NCBI RefSeq assembly: GCF_023955655.1
Contig: NZ_JAMXHT010000005.1
Span: 249,462-313,461 of the forward strand
DNA from: Ralstonia soli
GTDB taxonomy: Bacteria; Pseudomonadota; Gammaproteobacteria; Burkholderiales; Burkholderiaceae
Direction: 5' to 3'
DNA length: 64,000 nucleotides
Shown here: positions 8,350 to 17,364 of the stretch, one piece after another
Numbering within the stretch: position 1 is the stretch's first letter
How the letters are laid out: each line of letters opens with the position of its first letter
Position numbers and translations under genes: made by a program
The notes under the pieces: model-generated
Seen by the model: only the letters and a program-made list of their open reading frames with translations
Databases searched by the model: none
Told to the model about the DNA's origin: nothing

Positions 8350-9087
8350 ATGCGTATTCTGGTCGTCAATCCCAACATCTCCGAGAGCGTGACGGAGTTG
8401 ATTCACGCGGAGGCACAGCGCTCCGTGTCCCCGGGTACCACGCTCACCATGGCCACGGTGCCGTTTGGCGTGGCCTATATCGAAACGCGCTTTGAGGCGC
8501 TGGTGGGCGGCTATGCCACCGCGTGCGTGGTTGCTGAACATCAGGGCCAGTACGACGGTGTGGTCGTGGCGGCGTTTGGCGATCCGGGCCTGGCCGGCAT
8601 CAAGGAGCTGTGCAACGTGCCGGTGGTCGGCATGACAGAGGCGGCGCTCGCCAGTGCGTGCCTGCTCGGCCAGCGCTTTTCGATCATCGCGATCTCGAAC
8701 CGCATCCAGGCGTGGTACCGCGAGTGCGTGGCGGCCAATGGGCTGTCGTCGCGACTGGCCAGCGTGCGCTCGTTGCAGCAGCCGCTGCGCGATATCGGCA
8801 GCGTGCAGGAAGACCACGCGGCACGGCTGGAAGAGATGAGCCTGCAGGCCGTGCGTGAGGATGGCGCTGACGTCATCATCGTGGCCGGCGCGCCGCTCGC
8901 GGGGCTGGCACGCACGCTCAAGGACCGCATTCCGGTGCCAGTGGTGGATGGTGTGTCCAGCGCCATCCGCCATTGCGAGAGCCTGATCGCGCTGGCGCCG
9001 ACGGGCGCTGCTGAAGGCAGCTTTGCGCGCCCGCCGCACAAGCCGAACCGCGGCCTGCCGCCAGCACTGGCGGCCATGCTGGCCTGA
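8350..9087 (+). CDS. Hydantoin-racemase-like Asp/Glu racemase family protein lacking both catalytic cysteines
   Basis: A 245-residue protein whose start [18 protein letters not shown] and loop [13 protein letters not shown] are those of hydantoin/allantoin racemases. In racemases the two acid-base cysteines lie in ACFGDPGL and LGCAGMAG. Here the positions read AAFGDPGL (A75) and VAGAPLAG (G180), so both cysteines appear to be replaced. C87 and C104 are nearby but not in the active-site motifs. It may bind a ureide without two-base racemisation, catalyse another reaction, or be regulatory. It is the last gene of the operon, 39 nt after the hydantoinase. Confidence 0.8.
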   Translation: MRILVVNPNISESVTELIHAEAQRSVSPGTTLTMATVPFGVAYIETRFEALVGGYATACVVAEHQGQYDGVVVAAFGDPGLAGIKELCNVPVVGMTEAALASACLLGQRFSIIAISNRIQAWYRECVAANGLSSRLASVRSLQQPLRDIGSVQEDHAARLEEMSLQAVREDGADVIIVAGAPLAGLARTLKDRIPVPVVDGVSSAIRHCESLIALAPTGAAEGSFARPPHKPNRGLPPALAAMLA

Positions 9088-9131
9088 GCGCCGGCCGCAC
9101 ATCGCGGCATCCAACAAAAAAAAAGAAGAAC

Positions 9132-9153
9132 CGGCCAACCGCAATGTTGGCCG
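9132..9153. terminator. Hairpin between the racemase-like gene and the chemoreceptor gene
   Basis: An 8-bp perfect stem (CGGCCAAC / GTTGGCCG) with a 6-nt loop, just after the operon end. On the plus strand it is followed only by TTACC, so it would be a weak terminator. On the minus strand it is followed by a long T-rich run. Confidence 0.45.
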
Positions 9154-9175
9154 TTACCCCGGGGGGGCTCCTACC

Positions 9176-10972
9176 ATGCTCGCATCTCTGCGCGCGAAGA
9201 TCCTGATGATCTCGGCGGGGATTGTCGTCGCGGCGCTGGCACTGACTGCCGGCGCCACCTATGTCATCGTCCGCGACAACAATCTCGAGACCATTCAACA
9301 GAACCTGGACGCCATCGCGACCGGCCATGCACTGGCCGTCGACGAATGGGTGGCCGCCAAGGAAACCATGGTGGGCGCCGCTGCCGCGGCGATCGTGCCC
9401 GGTGACCCGCACGGCATCGTCCGCCAGTTGCAGAAGGCCGGCGCATTCCCCATCACCACGGCCGGCTGGCAGGACAAATCCTTCGTGTCCAGCAAAGACC
9501 AGATGCCGGCGGATTTCGATCCCACCGCACGCCCCTGGTACAAGGAAACCGTCGCGGCCGCCAAGCCGATCGTCACCAAGCCTTACGCAGACGCGGCGAC
9601 AGGCAAGCCGTTCGTATCGTTCACCGCGCCGATCCTGCACGATGGCGCACTGGCCGGTGTGGTGTCGGCGGTCGTGTCGCTGGAGGGCGTGCGCAATGTC
9701 GTGGCCGCCGTCCACCCGACACCCGCGAGCTTCGGTTTCGTGGTCGACAAGGACGGCAATATCCTCGCGCACCCGGAAGCGAAGTTTGTTCGCAAGCCCG
9801 CCACCGCGCTGTCGCCGGCATTGACCCCCGATGCCCTGGCGGCATTGGCGAATATCACGCATCCCTTTGAAGTCGACCTGGAAGGCGTAGACAAGCTGCT
9901 GCGCGCCAAGCCGATTCGTGGCACTGACTGGCAGCTCGTGGTGGCCCTGGACAAGGCCGAAGCCACGGCAGGGTTGCGCGGCGTGGTCAAGGCCTCGGCC
10001 ATTGCCATCGTGCTGCTGGCGGTGGTGGCGGCCGGCCTGATCGGCATGCTCACCGCGCAAGCGTTCCGCCGGCTCTCGGCAGTGCGCGATGCCATGCATG
10101 AAATCGGTGCCGGCGACGGCGACCTCACCCGGCGCCTGCCCGCCGTCGGCAACGACGAGGTGACGCACATCGCCTCGTCCTTCAACGCCTTTGCCGAAAA
10201 GCTGCGCAGCATTCTCGTGCGGATTCGCGGTGGTAGCGATGCCATCAAGATCGCCACGGGAGAGATCGAAGCCGGCAATCAGGACTTGTCGCGCCGCACC
10301 GAGATTGCCGCCAGCAACCTGCAGCAGACCGCGGCGTCGCTGTCGGAACTGACCGGCGCGGTGAGGACATCGGCGGAAGCGACGGTGCAGGCAACACGTC
10401 TGGCCTCCTCCGCCAGTGAAGCGGCAACGCGTGGCGGCAAGGTGGTGTCCGACGTGGTGGCTACGATGGGCGACATTGCCGAGTCGTCGTCAAAGGTGGT
10501 CGAGATCATCAGCGTGATCGAGAGCATTGCCTTCCAGACCAACATCCTGGCGTTGAACGCGGCAGTGGAAGCCGCCCGCGCCGGCGAAAACGGCAAGGGC
10601 TTTGCGGTGGTCGCCAACGAGGTGCGCAGCCTTGCGCATCGCAGCGCCGAAGCCGCCAAGGAGATCAAGGCCCTGATCGAAACGTCGGATGCGAGCGTGC
10701 GTTCCGGCACCGAGCGGGTTCGCGCCGCAGGCGATGCCATGGCCGATATCGTCGGCAGCATCGGACAGGTGAACACGCTCATCAGCGAGATCAACGTGTC
10801 GATGGGCGAGCAGAGCACCGGCATTGCGCAGATCAACCAGGCCGTCGAAGAGATGGAGCAGGCGACGCAGCAGAACGCCGCCCTGGTCGAAGAGGTGGCG
10901 GCTGCGTTCTCGCTGCTCAACGAGCAGGCGCATGCGTTGGTGGATGCCGTGGCGGAATTCCGGATCGCGTAA
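9176..10972 (+). CDS. Methyl-accepting chemotaxis protein with periplasmic dCache-type sensor
   Basis: A 598-residue receptor. It has a first membrane helix at about residues 10-30 and a roughly 240-residue periplasmic domain with dCache features ([35 protein letters not shown]). A second helix ([20 protein letters not shown]), a HAMP domain and the conserved signalling hairpin tip ([23 protein letters not shown]) follow. The C terminus (AEFRIA) has no tethering pentapeptide, unlike the two receptors in the che cluster. Cache receptors bind amino acids or carboxylates. Its position right after the transporter/hydantoinase operon suggests it senses that compound or a relative. Confidence 0.93.
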   Translation: MLASLRAKILMISAGIVVAALALTAGATYVIVRDNNLETIQQNLDAIATGHALAVDEWVAAKETMVGAAAAAIVPGDPHGIVRQLQKAGAFPITTAGWQDKSFVSSKDQMPADFDPTARPWYKETVAAAKPIVTKPYADAATGKPFVSFTAPILHDGALAGVVSAVVSLEGVRNVVAAVHPTPASFGFVVDKDGNILAHPEAKFVRKPATALSPALTPDALAALANITHPFEVDLEGVDKLLRAKPIRGTDWQLVVALDKAEATAGLRGVVKASAIAIVLLAVVAAGLIGMLTAQAFRRLSAVRDAMHEIGAGDGDLTRRLPAVGNDEVTHIASSFNAFAEKLRSILVRIRGGSDAIKIATGEIEAGNQDLSRRTEIAASNLQQTAASLSELTGAVRTSAEATVQATRLASSASEAATRGGKVVSDVVATMGDIAESSSKVVEIISVIESIAFQTNILALNAAVEAARAGENGKGFAVVANEVRSLAHRSAEAAKEIKALIETSDASVRSGTERVRAAGDAMADIVGSIGQVNTLISEINVSMGEQSTGIAQINQAVEEMEQATQQNAALVEEVAAAFSLLNEQAHALVDAVAEFRIA

Positions 10973-11145
10973 GGACTGTAAAGGGCGCCAGTCGCGCGCA
11001 TGGCCAGATCCATGCGCTATGCTCGCCAGATCGAATGTTTGCTCTGGATCATGTTGCGTTTTGTCCTGAGAGCGCGCGTCGCGGTTGTCCGCCGCCGTAC
11101 GTTTGCGTGTGCTGCAGAGGCGCTCCGTTGTACGGAGGCCCAGCG

Positions 11146-12099
11146 ATGACCGCCGCCATCCTGCTGGCGCTGGCGCCGGTTGCGCTGCTGGTGGCGCTTG
11201 GCTACGGGCTCCGGCACACCGGTTTCATTGCCGATGCGTTCTGGCCGCAGGCGGAGCGACTCTGCTACTACATCCTCCTGCCCGCGCTGTTCATGCACGG
11301 CTTGTCGAGTGCGCACCTGCAGGCCTTGCCGGTGTTGCCGCTGGCGGCCACGCTGATTGCCGCCACCGTGATCGTGGCCATGGCGCTGGTATGGACGCGG
11401 CGCTGGGTGCCTGTGGACGGCGCGGCCTTCACCTCGGTGTTTCAGGGGGCGGTGCGCTTCAACAACTACGTGGGTGTGTCGCTGGCGGCGGGCATGTTCG
11501 GTGCGAAGGGCATTGCGCTGGCTGCCGTGTGCAACGCGGCCATCGTGCCCACCGTCAACCTGCTGTGCGTACTGGTGTTTGCGCGCTATGGCGCGGTGCG
11601 GCTCGGGGGCAGGGCGCTGCTGCGCCAGATCGCGACGAACCCGCTCGTGGTGGCGTGCGTGGTCGGGATCGGCATGCAGGCCACCGGCTTGCAGGTGCCC
11701 GCCCTGATCGAACCCGCCGTGCGCGCGCTGGGCGTGGCATCGATGCCGCTGGGCCTGCTCTGCGTGGGGGCCGCGCTGAACTTCAGCGGCGTGCGTTCGT
11801 GGGCGCAGCCCGTTGCCGTATCGTCGGTCGTCAAGTTCGTGGCCATGCCTGCGCTCACGCTGGCAGTCGGGCATGCCATGGGGTTGACCGACGTGGCGTT
11901 GATGGTGGCGCTGCTGTTCCAGGCGCTGCCGACGGCCTCGTCGTCGTACATCATGGCGCGCCAGCTGGGCGGCGATGCGCCGCTCATGGCCGGCATTACC
12001 GCCGCGCAAACAGTGCTGGCTGCGGCGGCCATGCCGGCCGTGATGACGCTGCTGGCCTTCACACATGGTTTGCCTCAGGGGCTGCTTTCAACACTGTGA
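11146..12099 (+). CDS. AEC-family permease (auxin efflux carrier type)
   Basis: A 317-residue hydrophobic protein with about ten membrane helices. It shows the AEC/Mem_trans signature: an early GYGLRHTGFI, LLPALFMHGL, FNNYVGVSLAAGMFG in the middle, and ALPTASSSYIMARQLGGD near the end. Bacterial members move malonate, malate and related dicarboxylates. The ATG at 11146 follows GGAGG. It ends 9 nt before the end of the convergent hydrolase gene. The substrate is not predicted further. Confidence 0.87.
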   Translation: MTAAILLALAPVALLVALGYGLRHTGFIADAFWPQAERLCYYILLPALFMHGLSSAHLQALPVLPLAATLIAATVIVAMALVWTRRWVPVDGAAFTSVFQGAVRFNNYVGVSLAAGMFGAKGIALAAVCNAAIVPTVNLLCVLVFARYGAVRLGGRALLRQIATNPLVVACVVGIGMQATGLQVPALIEPAVRALGVASMPLGLLCVGAALNFSGVRSWAQPVAVSSVVKFVAMPALTLAVGHAMGLTDVALMVALLFQALPTASSSYIMARQLGGDAPLMAGITAAQTVLAAAAMPAVMTLLAFTHGLPQGLLSTL

Positions 12100-12108
12100 G
12101 CCAGAAGC

Positions 12109-13152
12109 TCAGAGGTGCACCACATCCAGCATCGCTTGCGCAAACGCCTTCGGAGCCTCTTGCGGCAGGTTGTGCCCGATGCCACCGGCGATGTTCCGGT
12201 GCTGATACTTGCCCGTGAACTTCTTCGCATAGGCCGACGGTTCCGGGTGCGGCGCGCCGTTGGCGTCGCCTTCCATGGTGATGGTGGGCACGGTGATCGC
12301 GGGCGCGGCGGCCAGGCGTTGCTCCAGCGCGTCGTACTTCGATTCGCCCTGTGCCAGACCCAGGCGCCAGCGGTAGTTGTGGATGACGATGGCCACGTGG
12401 TCGGGGTTGTCGAACGCCGTGGCGCTGCGCTCGTACGTGGCGTCGTCAAACTTCCACGTGGGCGAGGCGAGCTTCCAGATCAGGCGGTTGAAGTCTTTGC
12501 AGTTGGCGGCATAGCCCTGCGCGCCGCGCTCCGTCGTGAAATAGAACTGGTACCACCACGCGAACTCCGCGGCCGGCGGCAGCGGCTTGCGGTTCGCCTC
12601 CTGGCTGCCGATCAGGTAGCCGCTGACCGACACCAGCGCCCGGCAGCGCTCCGGCCATAGCGCCGCGATGATGTCCGCCGTGCGCGCGCCCCAGTCGTAA
12701 CCACCAAAGATGGCCTGCCTGACCTTGAGCGCGTCCATGAACGCGATGATGTCGGCCGCCAGCGCCGCCTGCTGCCCGTTGCGCGGCGCGTCCGCCGAGC
12801 GGATGCGCGTCGTGCCGTAACCGCGCAGGTACGGCACCAGCACGCGATAGCCCGCTGCCGCCAGTACCGGCGCCACCTCTGCATAGCTGTAGATGTCATA
12901 CGGCCAGCCGTGTAGCAGGATCATCACCGGGCCATCCTTCGGGCCCAGATCCGCATAACCGATGTTGAGGACACCGGCATCGATCTGATGCAGCGTGCCG
13001 AACGGATCGGCCTGACCGCCCAGCAGTGCAGTCGCGTTGGACGGCGCCGGCTGTGCATGCACCAGCTCGGCCAGACCGAGATCGAGCACGCCAATGCTGG
13101 CGATGGTGGTGCCAAGAAGACGGCGGCGGCGAAGGTTGATGGCGTTCGACAT
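12109..13152 (-). CDS. Tat-exported alpha/beta hydrolase, epoxide hydrolase / haloacid dehalogenase type
   Basis: A 347-residue protein beginning MSNAINLRRRRLLGTTIAS, a twin-arginine signal that fits folded export to the periplasm. The hydrolase core has HGWP after the third strand and a nucleophile elbow GGYDWGAR in which aspartate rather than serine is the nucleophile, as in soluble epoxide hydrolases and haloalkane/haloacetate dehalogenases. The catalytic histidine lies in GGIGHNLPQEAP. The ATG at 13152 has GGAGAAC upstream and was preferred to an in-frame codon 12 residues earlier. Substrate unknown. Confidence 0.86.
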   Translation of the reverse strand: MSNAINLRRRRLLGTTIASIGVLDLGLAELVHAQPAPSNATALLGGQADPFGTLHQIDAGVLNIGYADLGPKDGPVMILLHGWPYDIYSYAEVAPVLAAAGYRVLVPYLRGYGTTRIRSADAPRNGQQAALAADIIAFMDALKVRQAIFGGYDWGARTADIIAALWPERCRALVSVSGYLIGSQEANRKPLPPAAEFAWWYQFYFTTERGAQGYAANCKDFNRLIWKLASPTWKFDDATYERSATAFDNPDHVAIVIHNYRWRLGLAQGESKYDALEQRLAAAPAITVPTITMEGDANGAPHPEPSAYAKKFTGKYQHRNIAGGIGHNLPQEAPKAFAQAMLDVVHL

Positions 13153-13471
13153 GGGGTTCTCCGGGATATGGGATTGGGAAACGAGCAAGCACTTGCCTCG
13201 TTTCCTGCATTACGCGCCCGCGATGTATCCGAACCGTTTCACGATGCCGCCGATTTGTATGGCTCTGTAGCAATGGGCATCCGGGGGCGGGGTTTTGTAT
13301 GCGCATGTATCAAGTAGCCGCAGCGGTACACGCCCAGACAAAACGGGCCGAACGTCGCTACGTGCGGGATACGTCGGCCGCCTTTAATGCATTCCGTGGC
13401 CATGACGCCAGGTCAACACAAAGCACCGGCCGGCCGCGCAATCCAACCCATCTCCTGAAAGGAAACCGATC

Positions 13472-13693
13472 ATGTCCCGCAATCTCGCCAAGACCCTCGC
13501 TGTTGTTGCCCTCGCTGTGGCCGCTGTCGGTGCAAACGCGGCCTCGTCCATCGGCGCCCGTGACCCCTACACCGAAGGCGCCCGCGCTGTGCAGACCGCC
13601 GTGGACGCCTATACGGAAGGCGCCCGCTCGGCGGACCTCTATACGGACGGTGCCCGCACTGCCGACCCGTACTACGACGGCGCCCACGCTTGA
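13472..13693 (+). CDS. Small exported protein with YT-x-GAR repeats
   Basis: A 73-residue protein. The signal peptide MSRNLAKTLAVVALAVAAVG through NAA probably ends near residue 24. The rest consists of short repeats: RDPYTEGARA, DAYTEGARSA, DLYTDGARTA and DPYYDGAHA, with spacing of 11-16 residues. The start has a GAAAGGAAACC ribosome-binding region. I do not recognise a defined domain. The aromatic, acidic GAR turns might bind a metal or surface polymer, but this is speculation. It lies 47 nt before an exported hydrolase gene, possibly co-transcribed. Confidence 0.75.
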   Translation: MSRNLAKTLAVVALAVAAVGANAASSIGARDPYTEGARAVQTAVDAYTEGARSADLYTDGARTADPYYDGAHA

Positions 13694-13740
13694 TACGGGG
13701 TACGCCCAACCTGAACCCGCCTCAATCACAAGGACACGAC

Positions 13741-14529
13741 ATGCTGAACCGCAAATCCGCCTCCATCGCTGTGCTCGCACTTGGCATGGCCGCCAGTGCG
13801 CCGCTTCTTGCAGCGCCCGCCGCCGCCGACCCACCTTCCGTGGTGATCGTGCATGGCGCCTTTGCCGATGGGTCCGATTGGGCCAAGGTCATTCCGCTGC
13901 TGCAGGCCAAGGGCGTGAAGGTGCAGGCCGTGCAGAACGGGCTGAACTCCCTGGCCGATGACGTGGCCGCCACACGCCGCGCCATCGGCAACCAGACCGG
14001 CAAGGTTGTGCTGGTGGGGCATTCGTGGGGCGGCACGGTCATCACCGAAGCCGGCGCGGACAGCAAGGTCGCGGGCCTGGTCTATGTGGCGGCCTTCGCG
14101 CCCGATGCCGGCCAGTCGACGGAAGAGGTGGGCAAGGGCTACGCGCCGGCACCGGGCATCGGCAAGCTGGTGGCGGACGCCAACGGTTATCTCTCGCTAC
14201 CCGCCGCCGCACTGGCAAGCGATTTTGCGCAGGACGTGCCGGCCGCGCAGGCCCGCGTGATGGCCGCCACGCAGGGGCCCATCAAGGCAACGGCATTTGG
14301 CGAGCGGACCACCGTGGCTGCATGGCAGAGCAAGCCGTCGTGGTTCATCGTCAGCGAGCACGACCGGATGATCCAGCCGGACCTGGAGCGCGCCATGGCA
14401 AAAAAGATCGGTGCCCAGGTGACGAGCCTGCCGACCAGCCACGTGCCGCAGCAGTCGCGGCCTCAGGACGTGGCGAAGGTGATCCTCGACGCGGTGCAGG
14501 CGGTCGAGGCGCGCCGTCAGGCGCCGTAA
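13741..14529 (+). CDS. Exported alpha/beta hydrolase (serine esterase, salicylate-esterase-like)
   Basis: A 262-residue protein with a Sec signal peptide of about 28 residues. The oxyanion region is VIVHGAFADGSDWAKVI, the nucleophile elbow GHSWGG, the acid is the aspartate in VSEHDRMIQPDL, and the histidine is in TSHVPQQSRP. This pattern is common in a proteobacterial group of small esterases related to plant salicylate/pyrethroid-type hydrolases. The start at 13741 was chosen because the signal peptide begins there. The gene overlaps the convergent Crp/Fnr gene by 13 nt at its 3' end. Confidence 0.85.
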   Translation: MLNRKSASIAVLALGMAASAPLLAAPAAADPPSVVIVHGAFADGSDWAKVIPLLQAKGVKVQAVQNGLNSLADDVAATRRAIGNQTGKVVLVGHSWGGTVITEAGADSKVAGLVYVAAFAPDAGQSTEEVGKGYAPAPGIGKLVADANGYLSLPAAALASDFAQDVPAAQARVMAATQGPIKATAFGERTTVAAWQSKPSWFIVSEHDRMIQPDLERAMAKKIGAQVTSLPTSHVPQQSRPQDVAKVILDAVQAVEARRQAP

Positions 14530-15236
14530 CTGCGCAGCCGATTGAGGTCGACGACTGTCACGCCGCCATATTCCAGCCGCACCACGCCGTCCTTCTCCAG
14601 CGCCTTGAGCGATTGGTTGGCCACCTGCCGCGTCATGCCCGAGAGCAGGCCGAGCTCTTCCTGCGTGATCTCCAGGTGATCACCCGCGCCGGGGTAGAGC
14701 ACCGGGTTGAACAGCGACGCAATGCAGCGCGCCAGTCGCGGCGTGGCTTCGAGCAGGCGGTCGTATTCAAGCAGCGCCATGAAGTGCCCGAGCCGCTCGT
14801 TGAGTTGCTTCACCAGGAAGCGGTTGAAGGCGACGCTGTTTTCCACCAGCCACATGAAGGTGGCGCGGTCCATGAAGGCCATGCGCGTATCGCGCAGCGC
14901 GACGATGTCGTAGCGGCGCGGCTCGTTCTTGAGCACCGTGCCCTCGCCGAACCAGCCGCCGGCCGGCACGCCCGTAAACGTGACGCTGCGCCCCTCGGGC
15001 GAGACCGTGCCGATCTTGATGAGGCCCGTGACCACGCCTGTCCAGCTTTCCAGCAACGTGTTCTTCGGGCAGATGCAGGCGCCGCGCGCGTAGGTCTTCT
15101 CGACGATGCCGGCGCAGGCGCGGTCGGCCTCGTCTGCGGGCAGGTCGATCGACCACGCGGCGATATGCGCCAGCCGCGCGCGCGTGACGCCCGGGCGCGC
15201 GTTGCCGGGGTGGGCGTGGATATTGAGTTCAGCCAC
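14517..15236 (-). CDS. Crp/Fnr-family transcriptional regulator
   Basis: A 239-residue regulator. The cyclic-nucleotide-binding barrel spans roughly residues 30-150 (GEGTVLKNEPRRYDIVALRDTRMAFMDRATF). The C-terminal winged helix carries LEITQEELGLLSGMTRQVANQSLKALEKDG, a classic Crp-type recognition helix. The cysteines C41 and C55 do not form an Fnr iron-sulfur pattern, so oxygen sensing by a 4Fe-4S cluster is unlikely. It is the last gene of the leftward operon with the CoA-transferase subunits and overlaps the preceding isomerase gene by 8 nt, so it may regulate that operon. Confidence 0.9.
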   Translation of the reverse strand: MAELNIHAHPGNARPGVTRARLAHIAAWSIDLPADEADRACAGIVEKTYARGACICPKNTLLESWTGVVTGLIKIGTVSPEGRSVTFTGVPAGGWFGEGTVLKNEPRRYDIVALRDTRMAFMDRATFMWLVENSVAFNRFLVKQLNERLGHFMALLEYDRLLEATPRLARCIASLFNPVLYPGAGDHLEITQEELGLLSGMTRQVANQSLKALEKDGVVRLEYGGVTVVDLNRLRSYGA

Positions 15237-15864
15237 GCTGGATGCCCACCGGCAACGTGCTCACGCGCTGCACCTCGGGCGTAGCGAGCCAGCCGGCGTG
15301 CAGGCTTTGCAGGAACATGCCGGTCGCGTCCTCGCCCCAGAACAGCGCGCCGTCGTGCACCAGCGTCGGCACGCCAAAGACGCCGAGGGCGATGGCCGCA
15401 TCGGTGTGCGCGCGCAGGGCGTCTTTCACGGCAGGCTGGTCGACCGCCGTGACGCCTTCCGCAACGCCCACCGCCTTGCACAGCGCCGCAAAGCCTTCGG
15501 GCGATGCGACGTCGTTGCCGTCACGCCAGATGTATCGGAACACGGCGCGCACGGCGTCCAGTGAACCACCCATCGCAATCGTCAGCCGCAGCGCCTTGAT
15601 GGGGTTGAACGGATGCGCGGGTGGCATACGAAACGGAATGCCCAGCTGCTGCGCGCGAAACAGCGCATGCCGGTACGTGAACACGCGCTTGGACGCGATC
15701 TCGGCGGGGCCCTTCTGGCCCCAGTGATGCAGCAGTGCGCCGAGCACCAGCGGACGCGGACGGATGACGATGTCGTGGGCCTTCTGCAGTGCGTCGAACT
15801 GCTCCAGCTGCAGGTAGGCGAACGGCGAGATGACATCGAAGAACCAATCGACAGTGGTGGACAT
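15229..15864 (-). CDS. 2-hydroxychromene-2-carboxylate isomerase / DsbA-like family protein
   Basis: A 211-residue thioredoxin-fold protein of the GST-kappa/HCCA isomerase group. STTVDWFFDVISPFAYLQLEQF is the family start, and the serine in ISPFAY is the glutathione-activating residue. MPPAHPFNPIKALRL and GVFGVPTLVHDGALFWGED complete the signature. HCCA isomerases act on naphthalene-type ring-fission products, but many homologues have other roles. The ATG at 15864 has AGGAACG upstream; an in-frame TTG 27 nt earlier overlaps scoB but is less likely. Here it sits between a CoA-transferase and a Crp/Fnr gene. Confidence 0.85.
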   Translation of the reverse strand: MSTTVDWFFDVISPFAYLQLEQFDALQKAHDIVIRPRPLVLGALLHHWGQKGPAEIASKRVFTYRHALFRAQQLGIPFRMPPAHPFNPIKALRLTIAMGGSLDAVRAVFRYIWRDGNDVASPEGFAALCKAVGVAEGVTAVDQPAVKDALRAHTDAAIALGVFGVPTLVHDGALFWGEDATGMFLQSLHAGWLATPEVQRVSTLPVGIQRG

Positions 15865-15887
15865 GGACGTTCCTTGGGCCTCGGATC

Positions 15888-16562
15888 TCAAGCGGCACGC
15901 ATCTGCAGCAGCGGCGCCAGCGTGAAGGGCGCTGCCGTCATGGCGCGAATGTCGTCGAGTGTCGCATGCGAGAGGATTTCGCGCAGCACGAGCCCCGCGT
16001 CCGTCACGTCAAACACCGCGTGCTCGGTCACGATGACTTTCACGCAGCCCTGGCCCGTGAGCGGCAACGTGCAGCGCGGCAGGATCTTCGAGTTGCCGTG
16101 CTTGTCCGTGTGTGCCAGTGCGGCAATCACCTTGCGCGTGCCGTAGCACAGATCCATCGCCCCGCCGATGCCGGGCCACCACTTGCCGTTGCGATCGCAC
16201 GCCCAGTTGGCGAGGTTGCCCAGCGCATCGACCTGCAGGGCGCCGAGGATGGTCACGTCGATATAGCCATTGCGCATGGCGCCGAGCGACGTGGCAAGGT
16301 CCATGATGGCCGCGCCGGGCGGCAGCGTGATCGGCTCGCAGCCTGCGTTGGTGATATCGCTATCGATGGCATCCAGCGCCGGGCGTCCGCCAAAGCCGAA
16401 GGCGCCGTTCTCGGTGTGGAAGATGACGCCGGCGTCGGCATCCAGATAGTTGGCGGTAAGCGTGGGAATACCCAGGCCGAGGTTGACGACTTCCCCCGCG
16501 TGCAGTTCCAGTGCGCAGCGGGCGGCGATGCGTTGCTTCGGGTGTTCGGGCAGCGCGTGCAT
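15888..16562 (-). CDS. 3-oxoacid CoA-transferase subunit B
   Basis: A 224-residue beta subunit of a class I CoA-transferase. The glutamate that forms the acyl-CoA thioester intermediate is in TENGAFGFG, and the family start RIAARCALELHAGEVVNLGLGIP is clear. Together with the alpha subunit encoded just upstream it would transfer CoA from succinyl- or acetyl-CoA to a 3-oxo acid in the cytoplasm. The two genes are 37 nt apart. The acid used is not determined; the presence of an HCCA-isomerase-like gene hints at aromatic ring-fission products such as 3-oxoadipate. Confidence 0.9.
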   Translation of the reverse strand: MHALPEHPKQRIAARCALELHAGEVVNLGLGIPTLTANYLDADAGVIFHTENGAFGFGGRPALDAIDSDITNAGCEPITLPPGAAIMDLATSLGAMRNGYIDVTILGALQVDALGNLANWACDRNGKWWPGIGGAMDLCYGTRKVIAALAHTDKHGNSKILPRCTLPLTGQGCVKVIVTEHAVFDVTDAGLVLREILSHATLDDIRAMTAAPFTLAPLLQMRAA

Positions 16563-16599
16563 GGCGGTCTCCTTGTGACGAACGGTCAGCGATCAACGA

Positions 16600-17364
16600 T
16601 CAGGCTTGCGCAGCCGCGGGCAGGCGGCCGAGCTTTGTCCAGTGCTGCGTGTAGAGCGCGTGCTGGTCCTCCAATGACAAGCCTTGCACCACCGCATTGA
16701 CGAACACGCCAGGGCAGCCGACGCGCTCGGGCGGGATCGCGCCCACCTCCACGATCTCGTTCACCTCGACGATGGTGTAGTCGCCCGCCATGGCGATGTC
16801 GCGCTGGTTTTGCAGCGCCGTGCCGCGAAACTCCACGTTGCCGAAGGTATCGGCGCGCCAGCCCTTGATGATCGACACGTCGGCGCGCAGCGGCGGCTCC
16901 ACGAAGCAGGTCATGCCGTCTACGGTCAGGGTTGCCTTGGGCGATCCGCGTACGGGAAACATCCCCGGCTGGTCGAGGATGCCCACGCCTACCGGCACGA
17001 GCGCGCCGCCCAGGCCCAGCGCGCCCGCGCGCACTTTCTCGGCCCAGGTGCCCATCGGGAAGAACTCGGCCACGCGCACGGAGTCGGTCAGGTAGGCCTG
17101 CGTCGATTCATCGGTGGTGCCGACGTGCGTGCCGATGAACTCGGCCAGCTGGCCCGACGCAAACAGCCTGGCCTTGAGAAAGCCGCCGCGCAGCCCCGGC
17201 GTGTTGGTGATGAGCGTGAGCTGGTCGATGCCGCTGGCGAGCAGCGCCTCGATGCAGCAGGCCGGCTCGCCGGCGCCCACGAATTCGCCCAGCATCAGGC
17301 GGCTGCCGCTGCGGACGTGGGCGATGGCCTCGTCCACGGAAAGGACCTTGTTGGCGTAGCGCAT
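16600..17364 (-). CDS. 3-oxoacid CoA-transferase subunit A
   Basis: A 254-residue alpha subunit. It starts MRYANKVLSVDEAIAHVRSG and carries the family LGEFVGAGEPACCIEALL glycine-rich CoA-binding segment, TNTPGLRGGFLKA, and a C-terminal REGTA-like stretch read here as FRGTALQNQRDIAMAGDYTI. The ATG at 17364 has a GGAGACACC ribosome-binding site, so the 84 in-frame residues upstream are not coding. It is the first gene of a leftward operon (subunit A, subunit B, isomerase-like, Crp/Fnr), divergent from the antiporter gene. Confidence 0.88.
   Translation of the reverse strand: MRYANKVLSVDEAIAHVRSGSRLMLGEFVGAGEPACCIEALLASGIDQLTLITNTPGLRGGFLKARLFASGQLAEFIGTHVGTTDESTQAYLTDSVRVAEFFPMGTWAEKVRAGALGLGGALVPVGVGILDQPGMFPVRGSPKATLTVDGMTCFVEPPLRADVSIIKGWRADTFGNVEFRGTALQNQRDIAMAGDYTIVEVNEIVEVGAIPPERVGCPGVFVNAVVQGLSLEDQHALYTQHWTKLGRLPAAAQA

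Noticed and set aside
13472-13693. Assigning the small repeat protein a named enzymatic function
   Set aside because: At 73 residues with only short repeats and no catalytic motif, an enzyme label would not be supported.
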